The notes beneath the pieces were generated by a model. It saw only the letters and a list, made by a program, of their open reading frames with translations, did no database searches and had not been told where the DNA came from. A DNA stretch of 64,000 nucleotides from Apostichopus japonicus (Eukaryota; Echinodermata; Holothuroidea; Aspidochirotida; Stichopodidae), in NCBI RefSeq assembly GCF_037975245.1, contig NC_092572.1, forward strand, positions 22,800,489-22,864,488. Reading direction: 5' to 3'. Positions 13,764 to 25,700 of this stretch are shown piece by piece. The position numbers were made by a program, and so were the translations under genes. Each line of letters starts with the position of its first letter. Within the stretch, counting starts at the first letter, position 1.

Positions 13764-16700
13764 TAGTTGTCTGTCACGTGATCATAGAAAAGAAACTAAT
13801 TCCAAATACATTTGGAGTACGTATATCTATCGATGTGGCAAACATCAATTAAGCTGTTAAACTGAAAGACATAACCAAGTAGGCCTATCTATTATTAAGG
13901 GAAAACAATAGTTTTCGCCTTTTGTTTTACTACTGAGCTTTCATGAACAATAACATATTAACCCTGATAGAACAATTAAGGAGGAAGTAGCATTGTTCTA
14001 ATAAAGACAGCCAAGGCGGGTGGTTAACAAACAATATTGGAACATAGCAAACTCTATTGTAAAGTTCCATTAACTTAGCATCGTTACAAATTGATGCCGT
14101 TTTTGAAGGCGGAAATACGGCGGACAACACTGGAATAACTCCGGTTACTATGAAGTATGAAGTATTGTTATGGTTACATCATGGAGTATGGAGTGTGGAG
14201 TATGGAGTATGGTTACATGGAGTGATAGCTCAGTGGTTATCGCTGGTGCCTCTCAATCATAAGGTCCCGAGTTCGAGTCACTCCAAGATTAATGTATGTC
14301 GTCCAGTAACAGAGTTGTTGACAATTGACAATTCATAATCATGGACGTTAAATATGAATCTAAGAGACTGACTTCGGTCAGCTTGCGGCTTTAATAAGCC
14401 AATGATGGCTTCTTCGCGAGTTCCTGCTTGCAGGAGGATCTAAAATACATATATACATACATACTATGAAGGCAGCTCGGACTGGTTCCATCGCATTAAA
14501 TCATTGCGTACGTGTGATCACCTTCTCTTTTTTCTTCTTCTTTTTTTTTGTCATAAATGAATTTGCTTCACAGATATTTCGAGAAACATTCAAGCTATTT
14601 ATTGTGCAAATTTAACTTGGATTTGCTAATTATAATCTAGCCCCGTAATATTCATGAACAGATAATATGATTCAGCATTTGCTCTGAAATGTTTTTTTTT
14701 TTTTAAATTCCTTGCTCCGAAGGGAGAAAGTTGTAAACCACTTGATCCAACACAAAACGATGTCGTTTCCCACAAATATTTATGAAATGTTTTACTTTCC
14801 ATTTTACAACTCTTTAAAGTTACGATTAATTGCCTCATTCCACCTGGGATGTTGGTTTAGCTGTGGTAGCAGATACTATGCTGACATGCACCATAGCAAT
14901 ATATACAGTAAAGTGTGCCACAATTGTGGTAAAAAGTGAGGATTGCTACTTAATACAGTGTTATAGGGGAGTTTGCACTAAGGCTCTTTGAATTATACAA
15001 AGCAAAAAGTGCAACACACCACTGCATTGTGGTGGAATTTTGTATGTTCTTTCAAATTTACCTGTAAAGTTCATCTGGAATGGTGACTGATCGATGATTG
15101 CGTCTCTCTGAATATTAAAACAAATATATACTAAGAAAGTAGTAATTGGCTCTTAATCTGTGGGTGATAAACTAACATCAAATCATATCATATTGCATCG
15201 CATCACATCACATCCTACCATCATATCATATCACATCACATTATACCACACCATACCATACCAAACCATACCGTACCATACCATACCATACGATACCATA
15301 CCGTACCGTACCATACCATACCATACCGTACCGTACCATACCATACCATACTATACCATACCATACTATACCATACCACACCATACCATACATAATATCT
15401 TACGTCACATCATACATAATATCATACTATACATCATACCATACGTTATATCATACATCATATCATACATCATAGTATACATCATATCATACATCATATC
15501 ATACACCATACCATACATGATATGATACATCATATCATACATTATATCATACATAATATCATATATCATATCCTACATCATGTCATATGATACTCTATAC
15601 CATACATTAAATCATACATCATATCATACATCATATCATATCAAACATAATATCATATCATTCATCATATCATATCATATATAACTTACTGATATATGCT
15701 ATTAGTATTATGACCAGTAATAGCAGTAGAATTGAAGCGATGACGATCACTATGGTAACACTATGGTCTGTTATCTTGATTCCGAAAAGCTTTTTCTCAT
15801 CTGAGGAAGACACGAGGAAAGAATCTTAAAGGTTGCAAGGAGTGACATTTGTAACTGATAAATTGAGGGCAATGTTCGTATACAGACCAGAGATGTGTAA
15901 CTTTCTCTGTTCAAAGTGTCAGATACAACGTGTTGCATATACTGTAGGTATATGAAATCGTGTGTAGTTGAGATATGTATATAACTATGACGTAATCAAT
16001 AACGCCATCACATATGACACACATACGTCCTTGAAAAACAAAGGGCATAATGCCTCGTACATACATGATAAATGGTAGTTGATTCCTTGAAATGAGCGTT
16101 GACTTGCCAAGCTGGGATGTATGGGATTGAGGGATTGATATCAAAGCATAGTGCTATTGTAAGAGATTCAGAGACTGGGAAATGTTTTGTGACTTCTAAA
16201 TTGATATATTACCGTACTAGCTAATAGTAGTTTTTAGTTGCGAGTTCATGACAGTAATCAATAACGTCTCGATGGGAATATTTTGTTGTCTTACTGTCAC
16301 AAATGAAAGTACAACACATTGAGCTATCAACCGACATAGATTTTACATTTTGTTCTCTATATATTTAACTTTAATACGTTATATTTGAAAGTCTGCAATA
16401 GGCAACGGAGTTCATTGATTCATAAAAAAGACTAGAACAAGTTGATTTACCCTTAATCTCTACAAGAATTGATAAGGATGCTGTTTTCACTCCGACTCCA
16501 TTAAAACCAAGACATCTGTAAGTACCCGCAACTTTCAAGCTCGCCTTACTAAAATAAAACCGCCATGTTGATTTGAAGCCATCGTTAGAAATCAGAAAAG
16601 GTTTCTCACTTAGGTCTACCCATTCGTCAATGTTTACAATCTTCTCTATAGTCACTACGGCTACCGGGTTTGATTCTGTCGCACAGTCGATATAAAAATC

Positions 16701-19142
16701 ATCGTTTTCTCCCACATTCATCACATTTGCTGACGTCAGAATGGTATGAGTAGAAACTGCAACACCATGAAAAACAGAATAAAAATAACTATATCATTTA
16801 CATAGTTAGATATATAAATATAACAAGTTCGTACTCGCATAGAAATCTAAGTTATAAAGTGGAGCATCCATGGGGAGTTTTTGTGGATGGGATAAACGGG
16901 GAATTATTGTACACGGCATGTGGTTTACAGAGGGGAAGGGTGGAACTTTGCAACAAGCAAGAAGCTTTGTTTATCAAGACTCTCCCACTCATCCCAACCA
17001 ATATAAAATAAAAAAGTTTCAATTTTTTTCAGGGCACTTATTTTTTTTTTTTTCAAATTCTGTTCTATGCTCCTTCATAGGCTACTTAACTTACAGAGAA
17101 CGTCTATTTCATGTTGTTCGCTATTTCTCGGTGCAGCAAGCCCGTTAAAGGCTTCGCATCTGTAGACTCCGGCATCAAGCCGGCTGATATTATACAAATA
17201 AAATGTCCAAGATGTATTCCAGCCGTCCCGAGATTGCACTGTTGGGAGATGGAGTTGCCTCGTCCACCCTTCATTCCTCACTTGCTTTTGGAGAGTAACA
17301 TTTGCTGGTGGGTTACCGTCTGCTTCACAAACAATAATCCCTATCGCGTACTCTTCAATGGAAGTCGAAGTGTCGTCTGTGTTTGTACTATTCAGTACAG
17401 AGATCTGGACAGATGCCGAATCTGTTGAATATAAAAAGTAAAGCAAAGCGGCTCCATGTCATACTGACAGTCCACCCTCCTCCCTTCTCCTCCCTCCTCC
17501 CTCCACCCTCCTCCCTACTCCCTTCTCCTCCCTCCTCCTCCTCCTCCCTCCTCCTCCCTCCTCCTCCCTTCTCCTCCCTTCTCCTCCCTCCTCCTCCTCC
17601 CTCCTCCCTCCTCCCTCCTCCCTGCTCCCTGCTCCCTCCTCCTTCCTCGGGTTCTGACTTTGCTTATTGACCACGATAGTATAGTCAATCTGTATTTATA
17701 TTTGTGGTTATGAGAAATGGATTGTACATCAGACAATTACAGTTAAATATTACTTATTTACTTAATTGTAGCTAACATTGGCGAAGAAAAAATAACCACT
17801 TACACAGAATGAAGAGGTTTGTATCTGCGCTTAAATTTCTCTCGTTCCGAATCATACAAGTTAATTTCTGTTGGTGCTGAAGTCGAGTGGCGTGAAATGT
17901 CAAATTTGAGCATGTCAGTTGAACGTCCGTAGAAACGATCGGTATAGTGCCAGTCTCCACCTTGGTACTAATGGCGCCATGTTGTGTCGACCAATCTAGT
18001 GATGTGTCCGTCATCGCCCTCGAGGAGTTAGCACAACACATGGCGGACACCATTTGACCTTCCGTATAAACTTCCTTATCCTTGGCAAGCCACGGATAAC
18101 CTACTCGGGAATGATACACAGTAACAGAACATATAACAGAACACATCAGAAACGTCCTGATCCTTTTTTTAAAGTATAAGATAAAGCTTTCTGGGGAAAA
18201 AGTCAAGATAATGGTAACAACCTTTTGGAAACAATATATGGTATCAATTACTAACTTCACAATGCTTTGCATAAAGACAAATAGGGTTGTGTCATATTTA
18301 ATCCTCGTGGTGCTGTTGTAGGAAGCTAAAAGAACGGGCTTTTGCAGTTAAGTCCAAACTACGCAGTTAAACATAAACAATTTGGCGTTAAGTTTCGTTT
18401 CAAGGGGATTTCAGACATTTATCGTGTTTCAATCTAAAATGTTCGGATGGAAATACAAGTGTGAGCGGTTGCACTGTTTATTTCCTTGTTTGCTTATTTC
18501 TTTATTCATTTTATTTGTTTTCCTGTTTTATTTATATTTATATTTAGTCGCATTGTGACAGATAAGGACTTCAGAGATTCGATTCATCAAGGAAATGTTA
18601 ACCTGGAACAATTAATGATGTAAGACTTTACTAAACCAATAGATTATGAACCTTAATAACACTCGAAACTCCGTATATATGTTGTCCCAATTAAATTGTG
18701 CTAAATTTACGAAACTACAGTTATAAATGGACTAACCTTGAACCTGGATCTTGTGTTGAATAGTGAACAGTGGCTTTTCGTGGTAGTATATCTCACAAGT
18801 ATATGAACCAGCGTCAGAAAAACTTATGTTTCGAATTTCTAGACTGGTCTCCAAAGATCCCGCTGTGTCCTGAAATTCAGCATACATCGTGTATCTTCCC
18901 TCAGTACTTGGCGTCCCATCGAATGATGACTGCTGCATGATTTTTTGGGTGTCTTTAAGCCAGACTACTAACTGGACATCAGATATTGAGTCGGTCTTGT
19001 CAGAGCCCGGAAGAAATATAGTCTCATCCAATACCGCCAGGTGGCGATGTGGTGCGGTATCATCAGCTGCACCACAATAACCAACACCACAACTTGTAAT
19101 AACACCTACTACCACATAAAGGATGCAACATACTGCAATCAT
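10616..19142 (-). CDS. Ig-superfamily type I membrane receptor with tyrosine-motif tail (604 aa, 9 exons)
   Basis: Exons in transcript order: 19142-18737, 18100-17804, 17421-17095, 16756-16451, 15800-15690, 13203-13123, 12769-12730, 12024-11975 and 10812-10616. They sum to 1815 nt with one open frame, all with GT donors and AG acceptors. Exons 1-6 end in phase 1, as is usual for Ig-domain genes. The protein has a signal peptide (about 1-25), four Ig-like domains (about 28-135, 136-234, 235-343 and 344-445), one transmembrane helix (460-482) and a ~122-residue tail with tyrosines at 491, 506, 535, 568, 591 and 597. Tyr568 lies in LLYRNI, which fits the ITIM pattern [ILVS]xYxx[ILV]; Tyr491 (YAN) and Tyr568 (YRN) fit the Grb2-SH2 pattern YxN. 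Such receptors act at the cell surface and signal through SH2 proteins. Ligand and orthology are unknown. It could be a defence receptor or an adhesion molecule. The extracellular and TM exons are firm; the tail exons rest on splice and phase consistency. Confidence 0.82.
11975..12024 (-). CDS. Ig receptor exon 8: acidic tyrosine motif
   Basis: 50 nt, phase 2 to phase 1, between TTTTTATAG and GTAAGC. It encodes an acidic stretch ending SDDISYDDDF with Tyr535 in a kinase-friendly acidic context. Confidence 0.65.
12730..12769 (-). CDS. Ig receptor exon 7: 40-nt micro-exon of the tail
   Basis: It lies between TTTTGTACAG and GTAAAT. Its 40 nt move the phase from 1 to 2, which is exactly what exon 8 needs to read EAEWVSSDDISYDDDF. 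This phase match is the main evidence that it is real. Confidence 0.6.
13123..13203 (-). CDS. Ig receptor exon 6: cytoplasmic tail, part 1
   Basis: 27 codons, phase 1 to phase 1, with a long TTC-rich tract before the CAG acceptor and a GTAAGT donor. It contains LSYANTL (YxN motif at Tyr491) and ARYGDT (Tyr506). Confidence 0.7.
13360..13680. repeat. Three tandem imperfect units of ~113 bp
   Basis: Units share CATACTGTCAGTAC, GAGAGGACA, ACAGTGGTA and AGATAAGGGCTA-like blocks. They lie in the intron between Ig receptor exons 5 and 6. Confidence 0.6.
13733..13762. repeat. (AT)n microsatellite
   Basis: About 14 AT dinucleotides in an intron of the Ig receptor gene. Confidence 0.85.
14219..14462 (+). 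mobile_element. tRNA-derived SINE
   Basis: The 5' part (14219-14285) mimics a tRNA: a 7-bp acceptor pair GGAGTGA/TCACTCC, an A box (TAGCTCAGTGG) and a B box (GAGTTCGAGTC), but the anticodon arm is degenerate. An unrelated body follows and it ends in an ATAC-rich tail. It sits in an intron of the Ig receptor gene, opposite to its transcription. Confidence 0.7.
15175..15680. repeat. CCATA and CATCATAT microsatellite block
   Basis: About 500 bp made first of ATACC pentamers and then of ATCATATCATAC-type repeats. It adjoins the donor of Ig receptor exon 5. The long open frame through it is a by-product of the repeat. Confidence 0.9.
15690..15800 (-). CDS. Ig receptor exon 5: transmembrane segment
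   Basis: 37 codons, phase 1 to phase 1, CAG acceptor after a pyrimidine tract and GTAAGT donor. A short juxtamembrane stretch leads into a 23-residue helix (VTIVIVIASILLLLLVIILI...). It is too short to stand out as an ORF and was found from splice phase. Confidence 0.85.
16451..16756 (-). CDS. Ig receptor exon 4: Ig domain 4
   Basis: 102 codons, phase 1 to phase 1. Cys368 (FYIDCATESNP) and Cys425 (AGTYRCLGFNG) give the canonical pair. It resembles domain 3 in layout (W-F-Y/F before the F strand), suggesting an old domain duplication. Confidence 0.88.
17095..17421 (-). CDS. Ig receptor exon 3: Ig domain 3
   Basis: 109 codons, phase 1 to phase 1. I-set-like features are Cys266 (GIIVCEADGNPP) and Cys323 in DAGVYRCEAFNG. 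NVT and NTS sites could carry N-glycans. Confidence 0.9.
17468..17648. repeat. CCTCCT polypyrimidine tract
   Basis: Nearly pure pyrimidine strand of CTCCCTCCTC units, in the intron between Ig receptor exons 2 and 3. Such mirror-repeat tracts can form triplex DNA. Glu/Arg/Gly-rich ORFs on the opposite strand are artefacts. Confidence 0.9.
17804..18100 (-). CDS. Ig receptor exon 2: Ig domain 2
   Basis: 99 codons, phase 1 to phase 1. Cys157 or Cys158 (AMCCAN) and Cys217 (KLTCMIRN) fit the B and F strand cysteines, with Trp172 in strand C. The acceptor is ambiguous: GAG and TAG lie 3 nt apart, and use of the first would add one residue. Confidence 0.85.
18737..19142 (-). CDS. Ig receptor exon 1: signal peptide and Ig domain 1
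   Basis: The start ATG is followed by a hydrophobic leader. The Ig domain has the strand-C Trp61 (VVWLKD) and the strand-F motif DAGSYTC (Cys116). The position expected for the strand-B cysteine (around TIFLPG, 41-46) has none, so the usual disulfide appears absent. The exon ends in phase 1 at a GTTAGT donor. Confidence 0.85.
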
Positions 19143-21324
19143 ATTGACTGACTTTTACCAATCGCGTTTGATTCTACGGTTCCTAAGATAACTCGGAAAG
19201 TATCAAACTCTTTTCACTGAAATATTGGAAGATATAACTCCCAACAATACTGGACTTTATTAACAATTAAAGCAGAAAGCCAAAGATCTTTAAGCAACAG
19301 TTGGAATGTAAGTTATGATACTGGAGGGCGCGTTGTTCACATTGATGAGACCAATCCAAATCATTTCAATGACACTCGCTCATGCAATAGAGAAAGTGTA
19401 AATAAGATGTTCTGTAAATGATTTCACAAACTTGATTTTTGTTTCCCTCCGTTATTCGAGTGTCTACTACTTTTAATTGTCATCTGTTATGTTATTATGT
19501 ATATGTTCTATACTGCACCTTTTTTGTTGTTAAAGTATTTGACTTTTAGTGACCTATAGTGGTATATTCAGTGCCCATTTATGGTTAAATATTAATGAGT
19601 TGAAAGAATGTTGATAGTCCCTTGTTTGATGATATCAAAAGTGGCTTATAACCCCCTTTTCACCGCTCCCCTTGGGCACCCCCCCCCCCCAACTTTACTC
19701 AAACTCGTGACAGCTATGACACCATGAAATTGGAATAAGGCCAGACCTAGCTTACCAGATTAATGAATTAATAATATCAAGAAAAGCACAGCCTTTAAAT
19801 AATTCAAACTTAAGATCCTGTTCGTGTGCGTTGTCATGTACAGTTACAGCAGCCATGCTGGCATATGGTAGCCGTTAATTTCATCTACGTCATAGCGGTC
19901 CCCATACAACAGTACAGTGAAAACAGATGGTCCCTAAGTATTTTTCACGGGTATGTTCTGATTGAATTTCTATAGTATAAAACCTCCCGGGTGATTCAAG
20001 AATTGAGAATTTTACACCCGAGCTTGTATCTTACACAAGTGGAATTGTTTACCCCGAATCTTGCAACTTATTGACTAAGGATAATAACTTGGAATGTTAG
20101 AGACAGCAAGAAGTGTAGTGATTATATAAGAGTGTATATGGGCCCTGCTAAACCTAGTAAAAGTAAACAATCGAATCCCATGCCGACTTGTTCCGTATTA
20201 AAACATCATTTCTTGATTACGATATAATGCTTGATTAGCCTCTCTCATTTAACACGGGCAGACAAGCAATTAATAATAACATAAATTGTTACTACTGCAG
20301 TCCGAACTAGCCGAAAACGTTCACGGAAGCTTGCTTCTTTCGTGTCAAAAAGATGCATTTACATTCAGGACGATAAACTACACCAAGTTCCCTTAGCATG
20401 CGTTGGATTTCATAATTAGGGTAGGTGGGAGTGGGCAAATCCCCCCCCCCACCCCGACAGATTTAGGTATAGGGACCGGCGTGAAGGAAGGACTGGAGCA
20501 AATGAAGGATTTTATGAAGGAGGCTGTGTTGCCGTAGCGAAGCCCGCCGTTATGGTGTGAGTGGAGGTACGGTGGGGTGGGAGGGGTTGCGGTTGATGGG
20601 GTGGGGGGGGGGATCAGTCCTGATTTTTAGAGGCAGAGAATTGCATTGATGACTTGTCATGGTACAATACATAGGCTCTACTCAATGGGTGCGACCAACT
20701 TTGTAGTTAGAAGGGTAGGCTATCAAATCGTAGGAGAAAGGGGGAGGGGACACTTCTCCCTTATGGAGGGTGCTTCAATGCAAAAATAGGTGATATAGTT
20801 TGCCAATTTTGAAACACTGTATAGGAATTTGTGATTGTATAAGTTGTACCTCATGTACAAGCACATGTACTTCACTCTATATATGTTTGTATCATTCTGT
20901 CTGCCAGTAGGGAGGTGGTTACTTGAATTTTTCTTGGGTTAAAGTCTCTCAGAGTTATACGCGGCTGCACCGTTACCCTGCCCTACCCGCCTCTGTCCCG
21001 ATTTAAAATTTTGGGTGGGGTGGGAGTGGGGTGGGGGTGGTGGGGATGGCACGAAAGTTAGGCTTTCATCTGTTCTAGGGAGGGTTGTAAGCTGAAGAAA
21101 AACCCTCCCCAATGAACATTCTTTGGTTTTAGGATAAAAAAAAATGCCGGATGGTGCTACCATTTTTATCATCATTTTATTAAGTTTGCGAAGTGCATTA
21201 TTAAATTCTTACCCATGTATACAATTTAACTTGTCTGCAATGTTTGCTAAGCAGTGCCCGTTTCGTCTACGAAAATTTCTATTGGGGAACTGTGTGCCCA
21301 ACACCCCCTCCTCCACCCCTCGCC
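19143..21324. other. Upstream of the Ig receptor, nothing firm
   Basis: The promoter of the minus-strand receptor should lie in the first few hundred bases, but I see no clear TATA box. G- and C-runs occur near 19680, 20442 and 20602. No gene recognised. Confidence 0.4.
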
Positions 21325-21504
21325 CAGTGGCGTACCTAGAATAGTTTGCACCCGGGCGGATGCCGTACTGGGGGAGGGTCTAAGAGGAGGGGTACCCACG
21401 CCCGTTTGATAATCTTTGTTTATGTAAGGTAGCTTAGATGCAAAATGGTACTATCTTTGGCAAGAATTAAACTGATTATATTATTATGATTATTATTGTT
21501 ATGA

Positions 21505-21800
<296 letters not shown>

Positions 21801-21857
21801 ATGATTATGATATGGCTGACGATGACGTGAATGACGTGAATGATAACGATAATTGTT

Positions 21858-22028
21858 TTTATTCTTATTATTATAATTAATAATTTTATTATTATTGTTA
21901 TTATGATTAGTATTGTTATGATTATGATTATGTTTATTGTTCATTTTATTATTATTATCATTATTACAATCATTATTATTATTATTATTATTATTATCAT
22001 CATAATAATTATAATTATTATTATAATA
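21858..22028. repeat. ATT-rich microsatellite
   Basis: Interrupted ATT/ATG repeats next to the compound triplet array. Confidence 0.85.
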
Positions 22029-22083
22029 TGGGGGACCTGTGGCATAGCACCCTCTGACTGGTACCCCGGGGTGGACCTACCCC

Positions 22084-22741
22084 AAGGGCGGCGGAACCGG
22101 GGGGGCACAGGGGGCACGTGCCCCCCACTTTTCCTCAGGTTAAAAATGTGCCCTTTTTCTCCATAAAAATTGAGGTGTCTCATCTCAAGTTAGCAAGAGG
22201 CCAGGGAACCAGAATGAACACTCGGGAAGGGCCGTTTCCGGCCATCTGAGGGGTTTGTAAAACCAAAAATTTTCTTGTACGCTCCGCGCCAACCGATGGT
22301 GGCGCTCCGCTCAGATAGTTGTGCATACAACTTTGCAAATCCTGGCTACGCCCCTGACTTTTAATGAATTTCTGTGGGCCAAACTCAAAGCTATTTCGAA
22401 TGGAAAAAAATTTGTTAAGATATTAACAAGAAATAAGCTCTAATTCGGAAGATTCCTACATTAGCGACTAGCATGATTTCACCTCATTTTGTCTCAAAAG
22501 AAAACTTGTTCCTTGTTTCCTAATTTGCATATTGGATATTGCAGTGCTAGTATGCATATTTTCTTGAGGGGGGGGGGGGGGCGTTGATGGAGTGATGTGT
22601 ATACGCAAACAAGATTATACAATAAGAGTCATAAAGGGTCCTAAATATAAGGCTGCATCAGTCCAATCGAATTTCTGCAAAGTGCCCTTTGATGTCGGTG
22701 CCCCCCCCCCCCCCCAGATTAAAAGTGCTTCCGCCGCCCTT
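22084..22741. mobile_element. Non-autonomous TIR element with 10-bp target duplication
   Basis: The 658-bp element has perfect 13-bp inverted ends (AAGGGCGGCGGAA / TTCCGCCGCCCTT) and is flanked on both sides by GACCTACCCC (22074-22083 and 22742-22751). Subterminal G- and C-runs with GTGCCC motifs are also inverted. A 9-10-bp duplication is more typical of Mutator-like elements than of hAT. No coding capacity. Confidence 0.7.
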
Positions 22742-22780
22742 GACCTACCCCGTCCGGCTTAGTACGCCACTGCCGACGCC

Positions 22781-25700
22781 CCTTTGGCTACGCCACGGAT
22801 CTACCGATCAACTGAGGGAAGTAGTTCTTGCAGAATTCCCTGCCCGTATCATTTGTTTTTAGTGAACTTTCACGGCTTCGGAAGGCTTCCGTTAAATGAG
22901 GTATGCTAACCACACACCTCTGTTTGAGCCAATGAAGTTGTTGTTGAATATTCATGTTGCGCAGACGGCCATGTCTAAATAGTGTATAATTGACATGTCT
23001 GTGTGAAATCTGTCTAAAATCGCGACGATCGCTAGCTGAACAACGTGTACAAGCAGAATTGTCGCAGACTGTTTATGTTAGGTCTTCGATAACGTAGTTA
23101 CGTGCAAAAGTCTACTAAAGCAAAGGGGGTCCGGAAAACGTGTGCCCACTGAAGAAGACCAAGTGAAATACCGTCTACCAAACAGCACGTTGTTTTAATC
23201 AGGTTTAAATGTCAACAATTCAGATTTATTATTTAAAGTCAGTTTCACTTTTATTGTCGTGCGATCTTTAACATCATTTATATACTAGGTAATGAGTTGG
23301 CTAGGTCTGGCGATGTTAGTAGTCCTGCTCTAGGTTATTCACCGATCGTAGGTTAGGCTGTGAGTAAGGTCAAGGCCAAATTGTAGTCCCACGGTTAGCC
23401 CTAACAAGAAATTGGTCAACTGCGGCAACTTAAGCCTTTCCCTAGCCTACAAATATTCTAGCCTGTTAAAGCTAAAACGTGTCAATGCCTGTTTTAAGAT
23501 AATCTATGCAGAACATCATGCTTTATAGCAGGTTATTCATCAAACACTTGCCAAATATTAATATTAAGAGTAGGCCCTAGGGCTAGTGTATTGTAATGTT
23601 ACTTATACTAGGGCTAGCCTATAACTATGAGTGTCTGATGCAAACAGATCTTCCACATTTCTGTATTGTATGACTTTGCAGTTTTGTGAAGATGACAGTA
23701 GTTTGTTTAGTGTTAAATGTATGCATATAAGCACAATGCCATGTTTATTCTAGTGCATGCTTGCATGCAGGGGTTGAGGCAGAAATGATAATGTGTGTGT
23801 CCAAATTTTAAAGAACGTGTCCTACCATTTTGGGGCAACATGATACCGGAGGCATCATTAAGAATGGCAAATTGACCACCCCTCACGGTGGGGGTCAAGG
23901 GGCCCGGCCCCCTTATAGGCCGTTTCCACAGACTCTGGTTTGCTTCAAGTATGCCTAGGTAGAGCTAAAATTAAAACCACAGATAAGGCCTGCAATCTGA
24001 ACCCGCTTTTCAATGAGTTAACTCCAGCCATAGCGGCATGATTGGAAAACCTTGGGAATAGTCTGATTCAGGTTCGCAGGAAATATGTTGCTATTTTGTA
24101 CTCAAACATATTCTTAGTATCACTTTATAGCCACTGTTCTTTTGTTCATTATAACGGCATAGTTTTTAAGGGCGTATTCAATGTGATCAGTATAGCATCC
24201 GATTTCTGTCCATGACTGCAATTAAAACTTAACTATCGAGAAAAAAAAACTTATTTGAAATACCAGTTTAATGATTGCAAGTGTGGGCAAATGATTAGGC
24301 ATTTACTGTATTTGTCTGACGACGTGTCAAAGCACTGCGCAGAGGAATCATTGTTCGTCTCTGAAAGGCAATATGTTGGTGGTACAATTTGTCGCGGGGG
24401 TTAAATAAAAAAAACCTTCAAGTAAAAAAAACCCTTCATATTATCAAAACTGAAAGCAAATAATAATATTATTCCAGCAGATATGCTGACTCTTTGTGCA
24501 TAAAATTGATCCAACAACTCTGAAAAACAAAATTTTTGCACACTTTACCCAAAAGAAATATTTACCCCTTAACACAAAATTGTTGGGTTGGGCCCGAGCA
24601 AATGGTTTTGTTCCAACTCGATGTCTGCGTATGTTTTATACTGTATATACCATTTTACTTGACATTGATGTAAAAACTTTCCTTGGTAAGCTGCCAACAA
24701 GAAAATCCACTATCAGTGTCTTTTGCTAGTATTGCATCCAAGAAGTTATGGCATGTAGACTAAACACTTTACTGTCACAGTGGCACAACCTTTGTAGCCT
24801 GGGCTTTACACTCAATCTTGGGGCTATAAATGTTATTGAGAATTCGAGTAAGCCTATCTGTTTATAGTTTATCATTTGAGCAACATGTATCTTTTCACAT
24901 TTCCTGTTATTTTCTAATACAGAGTTCCGCAATATTTCTAGTGAACAATACGTATTGGTGGAAGGTTTTGGTGTGTTTTTTCGAAAGGTCTGCATATCAT
25001 TTAGGCTTTGTACTGTAGGTCTAGAACATTCAACCTTTGTGACTCAATCAATTCATGCTGGCTCAAATATATTCATCTCACCTGGTAGGCCTTTGCATAA
25101 CTACTTGAAGAAAAAGTATTTTTTTACATCCCTTCAGTGATGATCAGATGTAAGATTATGTGGTACATTATGATTCCTAACCAGCGTTTATAACATTGCA
25201 TTTCTTACAATGGAGGTAAATTAGTGCTAACCCAAACGATGATCCCGGGCAAGCTTACAAGTTTAGCACGTCATATCTTTCCTTTACCATAATTGTTTGT
25301 TGTGGGGTTTTTTAAAGTTTTATTTCAGACCATAGTCTCTGAATGATGCAAAACAAAAAATCTGCGGGATGTCCCATTAAGTTTCAACATAATACTTGCG
25401 TCACACCAAATGCCAAGCAATTCGAATACCTGATCATGTTGTAAGGAAAATATTTTTATTAATATTTAATAATGGGCTTTGCCGGTTATCCGGACGTCTT
25501 CAAGAAAGCAGCTCAAACTTTATACTGTATGTATGTGGATATATGGGGGCAGCTACACTGTGTGCTACTCAGCTATGCTCTAAAGTAAATCCTTTAGATG
25601 ATTTTAGAAGATACAACACAGTTTATGTCGATACAGAAATAAGTAAGCGGCGGAAACCACAACTGATAAAATCCATGGTATCTTTTACACCCCAAGGCAA

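Noticed and set aside
14219-14285. Functional tRNA gene
   Set aside because: The acceptor stem and A/B boxes look right, but the anticodon arm does not fold into 5 bp plus a 7-nt loop, and a SINE body follows.
15160-15525. 121-codon frame rich in His, Thr, Ile and Tyr
   Set aside because: Encoded by the CCATA/CATCATAT microsatellite.
16870-17428. Plus-strand frames of 92 and 105 codons
   Set aside because: They overlap Ig receptor exon 3 in antisense; the minus strand has the Ig motifs and splice sites.
17383-17736. Pro/Ser/Leu-rich and Arg/Glu/Gly-rich frames
   Set aside because: By-products of the CCTCCT tract in an intron of the Ig receptor.
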